Origin: Ariolimax columbianus
Taxonomy: Eukaryota > Mollusca > Gastropoda > Stylommatophora > Arionidae
Length of the DNA stretch: 64,000 nt
NCBI GenBank assembly: GCA_036924085.1
Contig: JAVGWX010000011.1
Span: 92,817,819 to 92,881,818, forward strand
Direction of reading: 5' to 3'
Shown here: positions 13,140 through 24,260 of the stretch, piece after piece
How the letters are laid out: each line of letters opens with the position of its first letter
How positions within the stretch are numbered: position 1 is the stretch's first letter
The notes under the pieces: generated by a model
Database searches by the model: none
What the model was told of the DNA's origin: nothing
What the model saw: the letters and a program-made list of their open reading frames with translations, nothing else
Translations under genes and position numbers: made by a program

Positions 13140-14699
13140 CACATGGACACACACATGATCACATGGACACACACACATAATCACTTGGACACACACACAT
13201 ACACACATATGATAACATGGTCACACACATGATCACATGGACACACACACACACATGATCACATTGACACACACATATGATAACATGGACTAACACACAT
13301 GATAACATGGACACACACACACATGGACATACACATGTGATCACATGGACACACACACATGATCACATGGACACACACACATGATCACATGTCACACACA
13401 TGATCACATGGACACACACATGATAACATGGACACACACATGATCACATGGACAAACACACACATGGACACACACAGACACACATGGACACACACACATG
13501 GGCACACACACATGATCACACACATAATCACATGGACACACACACACATAATCACATGGACACACACATGATCACATGGACACACACATATGTTCACATG
13601 GACACACACACATGATCACATGGACACATACACATGGTTACACACACACATATGATAACATGGACATACACATGGACACACACCCATGGACACACACACA
13701 TGGACACACACGTGATCACATGGGCACACACACATGATCACATGCACACACATACATGATCACATGGACACACATAATCACTTGGACACACACATATGTA
13801 CACATACACACATATGATAACATTGTCACACACATGGACACACACATGATCACATGGACACACACATATGATCACATGGACACACACATGATCACATGGA
13901 CACACACACATGATCACTTGGACACACACACATGGACACACATGATCACATGGACACACACATGATCACATGGACACACATAGGGACACACACACATATG
14001 ATATCGTGGACAGACACACATGATCACATGGACACACACACATATGAGAACATTTACACACACACATGGACATACATACACATGATCACATGGAAACAAA
14101 CACATAATCACATGGACACACACACATGATCACATTGACACACACATATGATAACATGGACTAACACACATGATAACATGGACACATACACATATGGACA
14201 TACACATGTGATCACATGGACACACACACATGATCACATGTCACACACATGATCACATGGACACACACACATGATCACATGTCACACACATGATCACTTG
14301 ACACACACACACACACATGATCACATGGACACACACACACATGGGCACACACATAATCACATGAACACGCACACACATGATCACATGGACACACACACAT
14401 GATCACATGGACACACACACATGATCACATGGACACACACACACACATGATCACATGGACACACACATAATCACATGGACACACACACACATGATCCCAT
14501 GGACACACACACATGATCACATGGACACACACATGATCACATGCACACACACATGATCACATGGACACACACACATGATCACATATACACGCACACACAC
14601 ACACATGATCACATGGACACACACACACACACACACACACACATGATCATGGACACACACATAATCACATAGACACACACATGGACAAACACACATGAT
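13140..14699. repeat. Higher-order repeat B, copy 1 (about 1.55 kb)
   Basis: Anchors GATAACATGGTCACACAC (13211), CATATGAGAACATTTACAC (14041) and ATGATCCCATGG (14491) return in the same order in copy 2. Boundaries are approximate. Confidence 0.8.
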
Positions 14700-16255
14700 C
14701 ACATGGACACACACACATAATCACTTGGACACACACACATACACACATATGATAACATGGTCACACACATGATCACATGGACACACACACACACATGATC
14801 ACATTGACACACACATATGATAACATGGACTAACACACATGATAACATGGACACACACACACATGGACATACACATGTGATCACATGGACACACACATGA
14901 TCACATGGACACACACACATGATCACATGTCACACACATGATCACATGGACACACACATGATAACATGGACACACACATGATCACATGGACAAACACACA
15001 CATGGACACACACACATGGGCACACACACATGATCACACACATAATCACATGGACACACACACACATAATCACATGGACACACACATATGTTAACATGGA
15101 CACACACACATGATCACATGGACACATACACATGGTTACACACACACATATGATAACATGGACATACACATGGACACACACCCATGGACACACACACATG
15201 GACACACACACACATATGATAACATGGACATACACATGGACACACACCCATGGATACACACACATGGACACACACATGATCACATGGGCACACACACATG
15301 ATCACATGCACACACATACATGATCACATGGACACACACACATGGACACACATAATCACTTGGACACACACATATGTACACATACACACATATGATAACA
15401 TTGTCACACACATGGACACACACATGATCACATGGACACACACATATGATCACATGGACACACACATGATCACTTGGACACACACACATGGACACACACA
15501 CATGGACACACATGATCACATGGACACACACATGATCACATGGACACACATATGGACACACACATATGATATCGTGGACACACACACATAATCACATGGA
15601 CACACACACATATGAGAACATTTACACACACACATGGACATACATACACATGATCACATGGAAACAAACACATAATCACATGGACACACACACATGATCA
15701 CATTGACACACACATATGATAACATGGACTAACACACATGATAACATGGACACATACACATATGGACATACACATGTGATCACATGGACACACACACATG
15801 ATCACATGTCACACACATGATCAAATGGACACACACACATGATCACATGTCACACACATAATCACTTGACACACACACACACATGATCACATGGACACAC
15901 ACACACATGGGCACACACATAATCACATGAACACGCACACACATGATCACATGGACACACACACATGATCACATGGACACACACACATGGACACACACAC
16001 ACATGATCACATGGACACACACATAATCACATGGACACACACACACATGATCCCATGGACGGACACACATGATCACATGGACACACACATGATCACATGC
16101 ACACACACATGATCACATGGACACACACACATGATCACATATACACGCACACACACACACACATGATCACATGGACACACACACACACACACACACATGA
16201 TCATGGACACACACATAATCACATAGACACACACATGGACAAACACACATGATCA
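14700..16255. repeat. Higher-order repeat B, copy 2 (about 1.56 kb)
   Basis: The three anchors of copy 1 recur at 14751, 15609 and 16048, at spacings of 1540, 1568 and 1557 bp, so units have been gained and lost inside. The end segment TGATCATGGACAC...ATAGACAC near 14645 recurs near 16199 and, in an older form, near 11370. Confidence 0.8.
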
Positions 16256-16499
16256 CATGGACATAAACACACATGATCACATTGACACACACACACATAT
16301 GAGAACATGGACACACACATGATCACATGAACACACACATATGTTCACATGGACACACACACATGATCACATGGACACACACACATGGCTACACACACAC
16401 ATGATAACATGGACATACCCATGGACACACACACATGGACACACACACATGATCACATGCACACATATACATGATCACATGCACACACACACACATGGA

Positions 16500-17400
16500 C
16501 ACACATAATCACTTGGACACACACACATGTACACATACACACATATGATAACATGGTCACACACATGATCACATGGACATACACACATGGACACATACAC
16601 ACATATAATAACATGGTCACTCACATGGACACACACATATGATCACATGGACACACACATATGGACACACCCACACATATGATAACATGGACACACACAC
16701 ATGATCACATGGACACACATAATCACATGGACACACACATAATCACATGGACACACACATGGACACACACACATGATCATATGGACACACATAATCACAT
16801 GGACACACACATAATCATATGGACACACACATAATCACATGGACACACATATAATAACATGGACACACACATAATCACATGGACACACACATGATCACAT
16901 GAACACACACATGGACACACACACATGATCACATCGATACACACATATAATCTCATGGACACACACACATGATCACATGGACACACACACATGGACACAC
17001 ACACATGATCATGACAAACACATGGACACACACACATGATCACATGGACACGCACATGACTAAATGGACATACACACATTGACACACACACACACATATG
17101 AGAACATGGACACACACCTGATCACATGAACACACACACATGATCACTTGGACACACACATATGATCACATGGACACACACATATGGACACACCCACACA
17201 TATGATAACATGGACACACACACATGATCACATGGACACACACATAATCATATGGACACACACATAATCACATGGACACACATATGATAACATGGACACA
17301 CACATAATCACATGGACACACACATGATCACATGAACACACACATGGACACACACACATGATCACATGGACACACACACATGGACACACACACACACGTG
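16500..17400. repeat. Older duplicate of the 11690-12800 segment
   Basis: The run ATAATCACTTGGACACAC, CATACACACATAT, ATGGTCACTCACATGG and ATGGACACACCCACACAT at 16500-16680 matches the order seen at 11690-12320 and about 12490. Similar TCATATGGACAC and ATAATAACATGG units follow at 12640-12700 and 16810-16860. The match is imperfect, so this duplication is older than those of repeats A and B. Confidence 0.6.
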
Positions 17401-18475
17401 ATCATGACACACACATAATCACATGGACACACACATGACTAAATGGACATACACACATTGACACACACACACATATGAGAACATGGACACACACATTATC
17501 ACATGGACACACACACATGATCACATGGACACACACATAATCACATGGGCACACATGATCACATGGACACACACATGATCACATGGACAAACACACATAC
17601 TCACTTGGACACACACACACATACACACATATGATAACATGGTCACACACATGATCACACACATGATCACATGGACACACACACATATAACGATGACACA
17701 CACACATAATCACATAGACACACACATGATCACATGGACACACACATGATCACATGTACACACACATAATCACATGGACACACACACATGATTACATGGA
17801 CACACATGATCATACGGACACACACACATGATCACATGGACACACACATGATAACATGTACTAATACACATGATAACATGGACACACACATGGACACACA
17901 CACACATATGATAACATGGACACACACATGATCACATGGACACACACATGATCACATGGACACACACATGATCACATTGACACACACACATGGACACACC
18001 CACACATATGATATCATGGACACACACATGATCACATGGACACACCCACACATATGATAACATGGACACACACACATGATCACATGCACACACACACACA
18101 CATGGACACACACACATGATCACATGGACACACACACACATGATAACATGGACACACACACATGGACACACACATGTTCACATGGGCACACACACACACA
18201 TGATCATGGACACACACATGATCACATAGACACACACATGGACACACACACATGATCACATGGACACAAACACACATGATTGCATGGACACACACACATG
18301 ATCACATGGACACACACATGACCACATGGACACACACACATGGGCACACACACACATATGAGAACATGAACACACACATTATCACATGAACACACACACA
18401 CATGTTCACATGGACACACACACACATGATCATATGGACACACACACATGGTTGCACACACTTGATCACATGATT

Positions 18476-20288
18476 TCGCCCACTCCTCCAACGATGTTAG
18501 GGCCTGCTGCATCCGATTGTTTGCTACGGTGAGATATTTTTGGATGTCCACATAGCCAGATCGTCTGCAAACATGGAGCTGTGGATTCTCCTTGGTATAT
18601 TCTCTATGATGTTGTTTATATACACCAGAAAACGTGTGGGTGACAGTACTCCCCCTTGGGGTACTCCTTGCTCCAGTGCCACCTTTTAGCTCATCTGTCC
18701 TTGTACTTGGACTCTGGCTGTTCTGTTTTCGAGGTAGTGGCTGATCCATCTGTACATTTTCCCACATACTTCACTTCTTCGTAGCTTGACTTTAAGTCCC
18801 TCTTTCCACACCTTGTCAAATGCCTTCTATAAATCCCCCCAAACCGCTACTGTATACTTTTTCTCCTGATAAGCATCCTCTATTTCCTGGGCTATGAGAG
18901 TGATCTGGTCCTCAGTGGATCTGTGCTGTCTAAAACCTGCTTGCTGTGGAATTAATATGTGTTTTGCTTCCAGGTGCCACATCAGTCTGGTGTTTATCAT
19001 ACGCTCCATCAGTTTACCTACACAGTTCAGTAGACTGATAGGTCTGTATCCATTTGGATCTGTTCTATCTTTTTCTTTCTTTGGTACTGGTTTAAGTACA
19101 GCATCTTTTCATGCCTGCGGTACAATTCCCCTTTTCCAGCTTTGGTTCAGGACTGAAAGTAACTTCCTCTTTGCTGTTGGGCCCAACCCCATCAGCATGT
19201 CATTTGTTATCCCATCTTTTCCGGGCGATGTCTTTTTCTTTAAAATTCTCATGGCCTCATCCATTTCGTTCATTGTTAGTTTTGCCATCATGTGCTCCTC
19301 TGGTGCCATCTTGATGTTCTCGTTTGCTCTTTTGTTTATCACTTATATCTGTATGCCTGTCTGTAGGGACATCAATGTGGTTTGCTCTGGCATAATGTTC
19401 TATAAAGGCATTTGCTTCATTTATTTTCCCGGTAAGCATGTTGTCACCCTGTTTGATGGTAATTTGCTTGATGTTGTTTCGTCGTTCATGGCTCTGACTA
19501 AATTCCATAGTTTGTTCCCTTCTTTATCTAGATTGAGGCTTTCTGTTTTGTTTTTTTGCAACTGTCTCTTGTTATTTGGTTCAATGTCCTTTTGTAATTC
19601 GCAGTGATGGCCTTGAGGGCGATATTTGCCTCCATAGATTGCTCTCTCTCTGCCATGTTCCTAGCATTTGAGACTTCTCCTCACTTTTCTGCAGTTCTTG
19701 ATTCCAATATGGCTTGTAGTTTTTCCTTGCCCCTCTTGGGATGGTCTCGGTGGCTGTTTGCAGTATTGCTTTGCTAAGGCTTTCCACCATAGGTTTCATA
19801 TTGCTATTTCGTGTGTTGATAGTTTCACACAGTCCATCTGTCAGCATTGCAAATCTGTCCCAGTCAGCTTGTCTGTAGTTCCAATGTGGCAGCGGTTTTA
19901 TTTCCTGGGAGCCTACTTCCATATCAATATCTAGCGTAATTGGCCTGTGGTCGCTACCTGCCAATTGGTCGAGAACCTGACGGTCTATTTTGTGGTGAAT
20001 ATCCCCCGTGGAGAAAGCCAGGTCTGGAGTGGAGGTGGTATGCCATGTTCTAGAATAGAAGCTAGGGCTATCGTCCGGCCTATTGATAAAATAGAGATTT
20101 GTGTCTATCTCCCAGTTTTCCACTTCATCCCCTCTGCTGTCTGCATCTGAATATCCCCATCTCTCCACTAGGCTGCTGGATTCCTTGATTTCCATACTCG
20201 AGAGCGACAGGTCTTTGTTGGGTGGGCCATACAGGTTGAATATTCTGATTTTCGTTTTTTGTGTCATTATATCGACTCCTACAATTTC
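18476..20288 (-). mobile_element. Jockey-like LINE, degraded endonuclease and reverse transcriptase
   Basis: Read on the minus strand from 20288 down. The endonuclease part carries IFNLYGPPNKD, TPDLAFSTGD and SDHRPITLDI (about 19930-19960), typical of the AP-endonuclease-like domain that nicks target DNA. Reverse transcriptase follows: TSPGKDGITNDML (about 19200), NGYRPISLLNCVGK, a LIPQQAGFRQHRSTEDQI block (about 18910-18960), AFDKVW, GVPQGGVLSPT (about 18650) and the catalytic FADD box (18559-18572). The copy is dead: a TAG replaces the residue before KAFDKV (plus-strand 18827-18829), frames shift several times, the GDFN catalytic block of the endonuclease is missing near 20154-20195, and both ends are truncated. 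The RNase H region is absent; the element stops against the satellite at 18475. A similar family's RNase H end lies at 1276-2003 on the other strand. Confidence 0.85.
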
Positions 20289-20423
20289 TACAGTGGAGTT
20301 CAAAATAGAGGCTTGTAGCTTCTGGTCTTGACAACCGTCCAGGACCGTGTTAATGGATGAGAAACCTGCCCAACCCACGCTTGTTAGTTCAGGTTCCAGG
20401 TTATTCTTCATGTTAAACAGCAA
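19581..20423 (-). pseudogene. Chimeric open frame: RTE C-terminus fused to Jockey-like endonuclease
   Basis: A 280-codon open frame spans the junction of two LINE fragments. Residues 1-45 are the end module of an RTE reverse transcriptase (NNLEPEL, GWAGFSSINTVLDGC). From about residue 46 the sequence is Jockey-like endonuclease (IVGVDIMTQKTKIRIFNLYG), running through SDHRPITLDI to a stop after a frameshifted tail. The fusion is in frame at about 20288. Residues 77-90 lack the expected GDFN block, so endonuclease activity is unlikely. No promoter is visible and the start codon lies inside the RTE fragment, so I treat it as an accident of truncation, not a gene. Confidence 0.7.
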
Positions 20424-21600
20424 CGTAAAATAGATGTACTCGTTGACATCCTCTAGTTATACCTCGCCAAAGAAGGTTGGATCACAAGTGGTGAAATAAT
20501 TGCGCAACACTTTTGGTTTTTGAGACGCTCATCTCCAGTCCCGCTTTCCTGCCCTCTCGATCGAGCAGCTGCATCAGTTGGTTGTCTTCTGCTGCTGACT
20601 GTAATTAACACTGTTGTCTGCAAATTGAAGGTGATTGAGGCATCTGCCACAGATATGAATGTCAAAGGTGTCCCAGTTGCATCGGCTGATGATTGATTCC
20701 AAACATGCAGAAAAGAGGTTCGGTGAGATAGGAACCCTTGGCGGACCCCCTTTTTTGAAATGGTACCACAATTGAGCATTGCAAAGAATGAAATGTGGTA
20801 GTGCATTTCGAATAACTGTTGGCAAGAATTCTGATAACAGGATCGACACCTTGTTTCAACAGTGAATGCCAGACAAAATGGGGTTTTATCGAATTAAAAG
20901 GTTTTTTTGTAATCGATGAAGGTGAGTATAAAGGGTGTCTGGAACTCTCAGGCTGCCTCAATAAGGAGACAGCAGGTTGCAATGTGGTCCATTGTAAGAA
21001 TGCTCAAAGTCTGCTTGTTCAACGTGGCTGCATTTTTCGAGAGTAGTGCGGACTCTTACACGGATGCATTTCATAATGAGCTTGGAGTAATTGAACGATA
21101 ATGTCCAAGGTCCTCTTTGTCTCCCTTCCTGTGTAAGAGTGTTTCCCTGAGTTGTGCTAAGCGGTAGGTTTTCCTCCCGAATGAAGATAACCTGTAAAAC
21201 GTAGGGCAATGGCTTAGTAAATGGGTTGTCCGCAAGCCTGGATGACCTCTGCTGTGGTGCCATTTTCACCTGGTGATTGTCCAGAAGGCATTAACACGAT
21301 GACATGGCAAATATCTGAAGGACAGGAAGTCAAGAAGAGGGGGAAAAGTGGATGGAGGGGGTTCTATTTTTAATGATTGACTCCATGTCCAGCTTTGCCG
21401 TTTTGTAAGACGCATTGGAAGCTTTCAGACAAGGAATGATTTGGCTGTGCTCAGTGAGGCTTGGAGTATCTGGTTTGATGCTGCGCCGATATTCTACTGG
21501 TTTCAGGAGACGTTAGTGGGGAAAGGTCTCATGATCTTCTTGAAGTTTTTGACGGCAGATCTTGCTTAGGGTGGTCTAGGTGGCTGTCTGGAGAACGGGT
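20289..21600 (-). mobile_element. RTE-like LINE, degraded reverse transcriptase
   Basis: Minus-strand blocks, in order from the upstream end, are MPSGQSPGE (about 21280), a GDKEDLGHYRSI segment (about 21100), EQADFEHSYN (about 21010), KKPFNSIKPHFVWHSLLKQG (about 20870-20930), ILANSYSKCTTTFH, GVRQG and ISPNLFSACLESIISRCNWD (about 20680-20750), CGRCLNHLQFAD with the YADD-like box broken (about 20620), REGRKAGLEMSVSKTK (about 20520), and the end module NNLEPEL, GWAGFSSINTVLDGC (about 20330-20400). This order matches RTE-clade reverse transcriptases. Multiple frameshifts and stops make it non-functional. Its 3' end is cut off within an NSTV motif, where Jockey-like endonuclease sequence begins. 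From 21360 to 21600 a related but weak coding signal (VEYRRSIKPDTPSL) continues upstream; no endonuclease domain of its own is seen. Confidence 0.8.
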
Positions 21601-21683
21601 CATCCTACACTACTCCTATAACAGCACTCGAGTGACAGGTGGGATGTGAATTCTGGTGTGAGTGGATGCTGGGAGACGCTGCC
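21601..21683. other. Short unassigned stretch between LINE and satellite remnant
   Basis: No coding block or repeat is recognised. It may be the degraded upstream end of the RTE-like element. TTGATCACAT occurs just after it (about 21687) and also at the left LINE junction (about 18462), but that word is part of the satellite unit. Confidence 0.4.
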
Positions 21684-21829
21684 TTTGATCACATTTGGAC
21701 ACACACATCATCAAATGAATTCATGTATGCACACACAACCATGCACACACACACACACATATACATGCACACACACATATACATGCACACCCTCACCCAT
21801 ATGATAATATGCTCACACATAAACATGAT
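21684..21829. repeat. Degraded remnant of the CA-rich satellite
   Basis: TTTGATCACATTTGGACACACACATC is recognisable as a mutated unit of the array at 3961-18475. It is followed by CACACACATATACATGCACA twice and ATATGATAATATG. Its presence beyond the LINE cluster shows that the LINE cluster lies inside the satellite field. Confidence 0.8.
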
Positions 21830-21953
21830 CATGGTTTGTGCTAACAGACCAATACATCACTGACTCCCTCATCCAGAATATCATGTTTTGTGCTGACAGA
21901 CCAACCAATACATCACTGACTCCCTCATCCAGAATATCATGTTTTGTACTGAT
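21830..21953. repeat. 52/56-bp duplication, 2.3 copies
   Basis: Copies start at 21830, 21882 and 21938 with CATG(G/T)TTTGT. The first two share ACATCACTGACTCCCTCATC almost perfectly; the second has an extra CCAA. The third is cut after about 16 bases. Confidence 0.9.
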
Positions 21954-22117
21954 GAATCACTAACACAAGAAGCTGTGCAATAGAACTAGCATCAATAAAT
22001 AGCTTACTAATGATTTGTTGGGGCATTTGGTTGGACTGTTGCATTGAAATAGTGATGACTATTCTGTAATATCAGTAGCATGTGGACATGAGCCTGCTTG
22101 AATTGTTGATTAGTAAC
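21954..22117. other. A/T-rich unique sequence
   Basis: No repeat, open frame or known element is recognised in these 160 bases between two small tandem repeats. Confidence 0.5.
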
Positions 22118-22229
22118 CTGTTTGTTCATATTTCATTCATGTTTGCTGTTTGTGCATATTTCATTCATGTTTGCTGTTTGTGCATATTTCATTCATGTTT
22201 GCTGTTTGTGCATATTTCATTCATGTTTG
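22118..22229. repeat. 28-bp tandem repeat, 4 copies
   Basis: Units start at 22118, 22146, 22174 and 22202, each containing CATATTTCATTCATGTTTG. Copies two to four are nearly identical; the first has one change (GTTCAT for GTGCAT). A short open frame across it is an artefact of the repeat. Confidence 0.92.
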
Positions 22230-22275
22230 CCTACAAACTCTTTTGGAACCCTTATTTCAGCATTAATCTGAAATT

Positions 22276-22526
22276 GTTGTCTGATTGGTGTAAATATTGA
22301 GTTGTCTGATTTGTGTAAATATCGAGTTGTCTGATTAGTGTAAATATTGAGTTGTTTGATTTGTGCAAATATTGAGTTGTCTGATTAATGTAAATATTGA
22401 CAGTTTGTTTAGTGTAAATATTGAATTGTCTGATTAGTGTAAATATTGGACAGTTGTCTGATTAGTGTAAATATTGGACAGTTGTCTGATTAGTGTAAAT
22501 ATTGACAGTTGTCTGATTAGTGTAAA
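22276..22526. repeat. 25-28 bp tandem repeat, about 9 copies
   Basis: Units contain GTTGTCTGATTAGTGTAAAT. Early units are 25 bp; later ones add a GACA or GGACA linker and reach 28 bp. The period equals that of the large array that follows, and ATTAGT is shared, so it may be a diverged relative. Confidence 0.9.
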
Positions 22527-22989
22527 AAATGATATACAATATTTTTCTATGAATACTGATATTATATCTGACCCGTTTTATTATGGACATTAGTTGTATC
22601 ATCTGTGTAGACATTGACATTAATTCTGTGTGTGAATGCTGAGTGGCATTTTGTGTGTGAATGTTGAGTGGCATTCTGTGTGTGAATATTGAGTGGCATT
22701 CTGTGTGTAAATGTTGATATTAGCTATGTGTGTGAATGTTGGCATTAGTTCTATGTGTGAATGCTAAAATTAGTTATGTGTATGAATGGTGACATTAGTT
22801 ATGTGTGCGAATTGTGACATTAGTTACATGTGTGAATGGTGACATTAGTTATGTGTGAATATTAAGTGACATTAGTTATGTGTGAATGGTGACATTAGTT
22901 ATGTATGTGAATGGTGATATAAGTTATGTGTGTGACTGTTGGCATTAGTTCTATGTGTGAATGCTAAAATTAGTTATGTGTATGAATGG
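22527..22989. repeat. Diverged edge of the 25-bp satellite
   Basis: Words such as ATTCTGTGTGTGAATGTTGA and GAGTGGCATT, then GGCATTAGTTCTATGTGTG, pass step by step into the regular GTGAATGGTGACATTAGTT unit. Units are of uneven length (about 23-30 bp) and more diverged than anything in the core, as expected at the edge of a satellite where homogenisation is weak. Confidence 0.85.
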
Positions 22990-24260
22990 TGACATTAGTC
23001 TGTGTGTATGGTGATACTAGTTATGTGTGTGTATGGTGATACTAGTTATGTGTGATGTGTGTGTATGGTGATACTAGTTATGTGTGTGTATGGTGATACT
23101 AGTTATGTGTGTGTATGGTGATACTAGCTATGTGTGTGTATGGTGAAACTAGTTATGTGTGTGTATGGTGATACTAGTTATGTGTGTGTATGTTGATACT
23201 AGTTATGTGTGTGTATGGTGATACTAGTTATGTGTGTGTATGGTGATACTAGTTATGTGTGTGTATGGTGATACTAGTTATGTGCGTGTATGGTGATACT
23301 AGTTATGTGTGTGTATGGTGATACTAGTTATGTGTGTGTATGGTGATTCTAGTTATGTATGTGTATGGTGATACTAGTTACGTGTGTGAATGGTTACATT
23401 AGTTATGTGTGTGAATGGTGATATTAGTTATGTGTGTGAATGGTGACATTAGTTATGTGTGTGAATGGTGACATTAGTTATGTGTGTGAATGGTGACATT
23501 AGTTATGTATGTGAATGATGACATTAGTTATGTGTGTGAATGGTGATACTAGTTATGTGTGTGTATGTTGATACTAGTTATGTGTGTGTATGGTGATACT
23601 AGTTATGTGTGTGTATGGTGATACTAGTTATGTGTGTGAATGGCGACATTAGTTATGTGTGTGAATGGTGACATTAGTTATGTGTGTGAATGGTGACACT
23701 AGTTATGTGTGTGAATGGTGACACTAGTTGTGTGTGTGAATGGTGACATTAGTTATGTATGTGAATGATGACACTAGTTATGTGTGTGAAGGGTGACATT
23801 AGTTATGTATGTGAATGATGACATTAGTTATGTGTGTGAATGGTGATACTAGTTATGTGTGTGTATGTTGATACTAGTTATGTGTGTGTATGGTGATACT
23901 AGTTATGTGTGTGTATGTTGATACTAGTTATGTGTGTGTATGGTGATACTAGTTATGTGTGTGTATGGTGATACTAGTTATGTGTGTGTATGGTGATACT
24001 AGTTATGTGTGTGTATGGTGATACTAGTTATGTGTGTATGGTGATACTAGTTATGTGTGTGTATGGTGATACTAGTTATGTGTGTGTATGGTGATACTAG
24101 TTATGTGTGTGTATGGTGATACTAGTTACGTGTGTGAATGGTTACATTAGTTATGTGTGTGAATGGTGATATTAGTTATGTGTGTGAATGGTGACACTAG
24201 TTATGTGTGTGAATGGTGACACTAGTTGTGTGTGTGAATGGTGACATTAGGTATGTGTGT

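Larger units (their letters stand above)
3961..18475. repeat. CA-rich minisatellite array, 18-20 bp units
   Basis: About 14.5 kb of tandem units of the form ACACACATGATCACATGG, with length changes of two bases (extra CA) and frequent variants: ATATGATCACATGG, ATAATCACATGG, ATGATAACATGG, ATTGACACAC, ATGAGAACATTTAC, GGATACAC. Most units keep the palindrome TGATCA or ATATGAT and the CACATGG end. The + strand is A/C-rich. Long open frames on both strands encode only His/Thr/Met-Asp or Cys/Val/His-Met reiterations and are products of the repeat. Variants are not random: they are ordered into higher-order repeats (listed separately). The array ends abruptly against a LINE fragment at about 18475. 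Confidence 0.97.

Noticed and set aside
4095..18171. Many open frames of 60-120 codons rich in His/Thr/Met or Cys/Val/His on both strands
   Set aside because: They are translations of the CA-rich tandem unit, appear in opposite strands at the same places, and have no independent start context or conserved domain.
18222..18767. A 181-codon minus-strand open frame
   Set aside because: It is an out-of-frame reading of the Jockey-like reverse transcriptase that runs into the satellite; only its segment around the ALTSLEEWA part is the LINE frame.
18894..19607. A 237-codon plus-strand open frame with hydrophobic segments
   Set aside because: It is antisense to the LINE reverse transcriptase, whose motifs (FADD, GVPQGG, SPGKDGI) are clear on the minus strand.
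18462..21697. TTGATCACAT as a target-site duplication around the LINE cluster
   Set aside because: The word is part of the satellite unit and occurs hundreds of times, so it is not evidence of one insertion.
22082..22300. A 72-codon open frame with repeated FHSCLLFVHI-like peptides
   Set aside because: It translates the 28-bp tandem repeat and has no other support.
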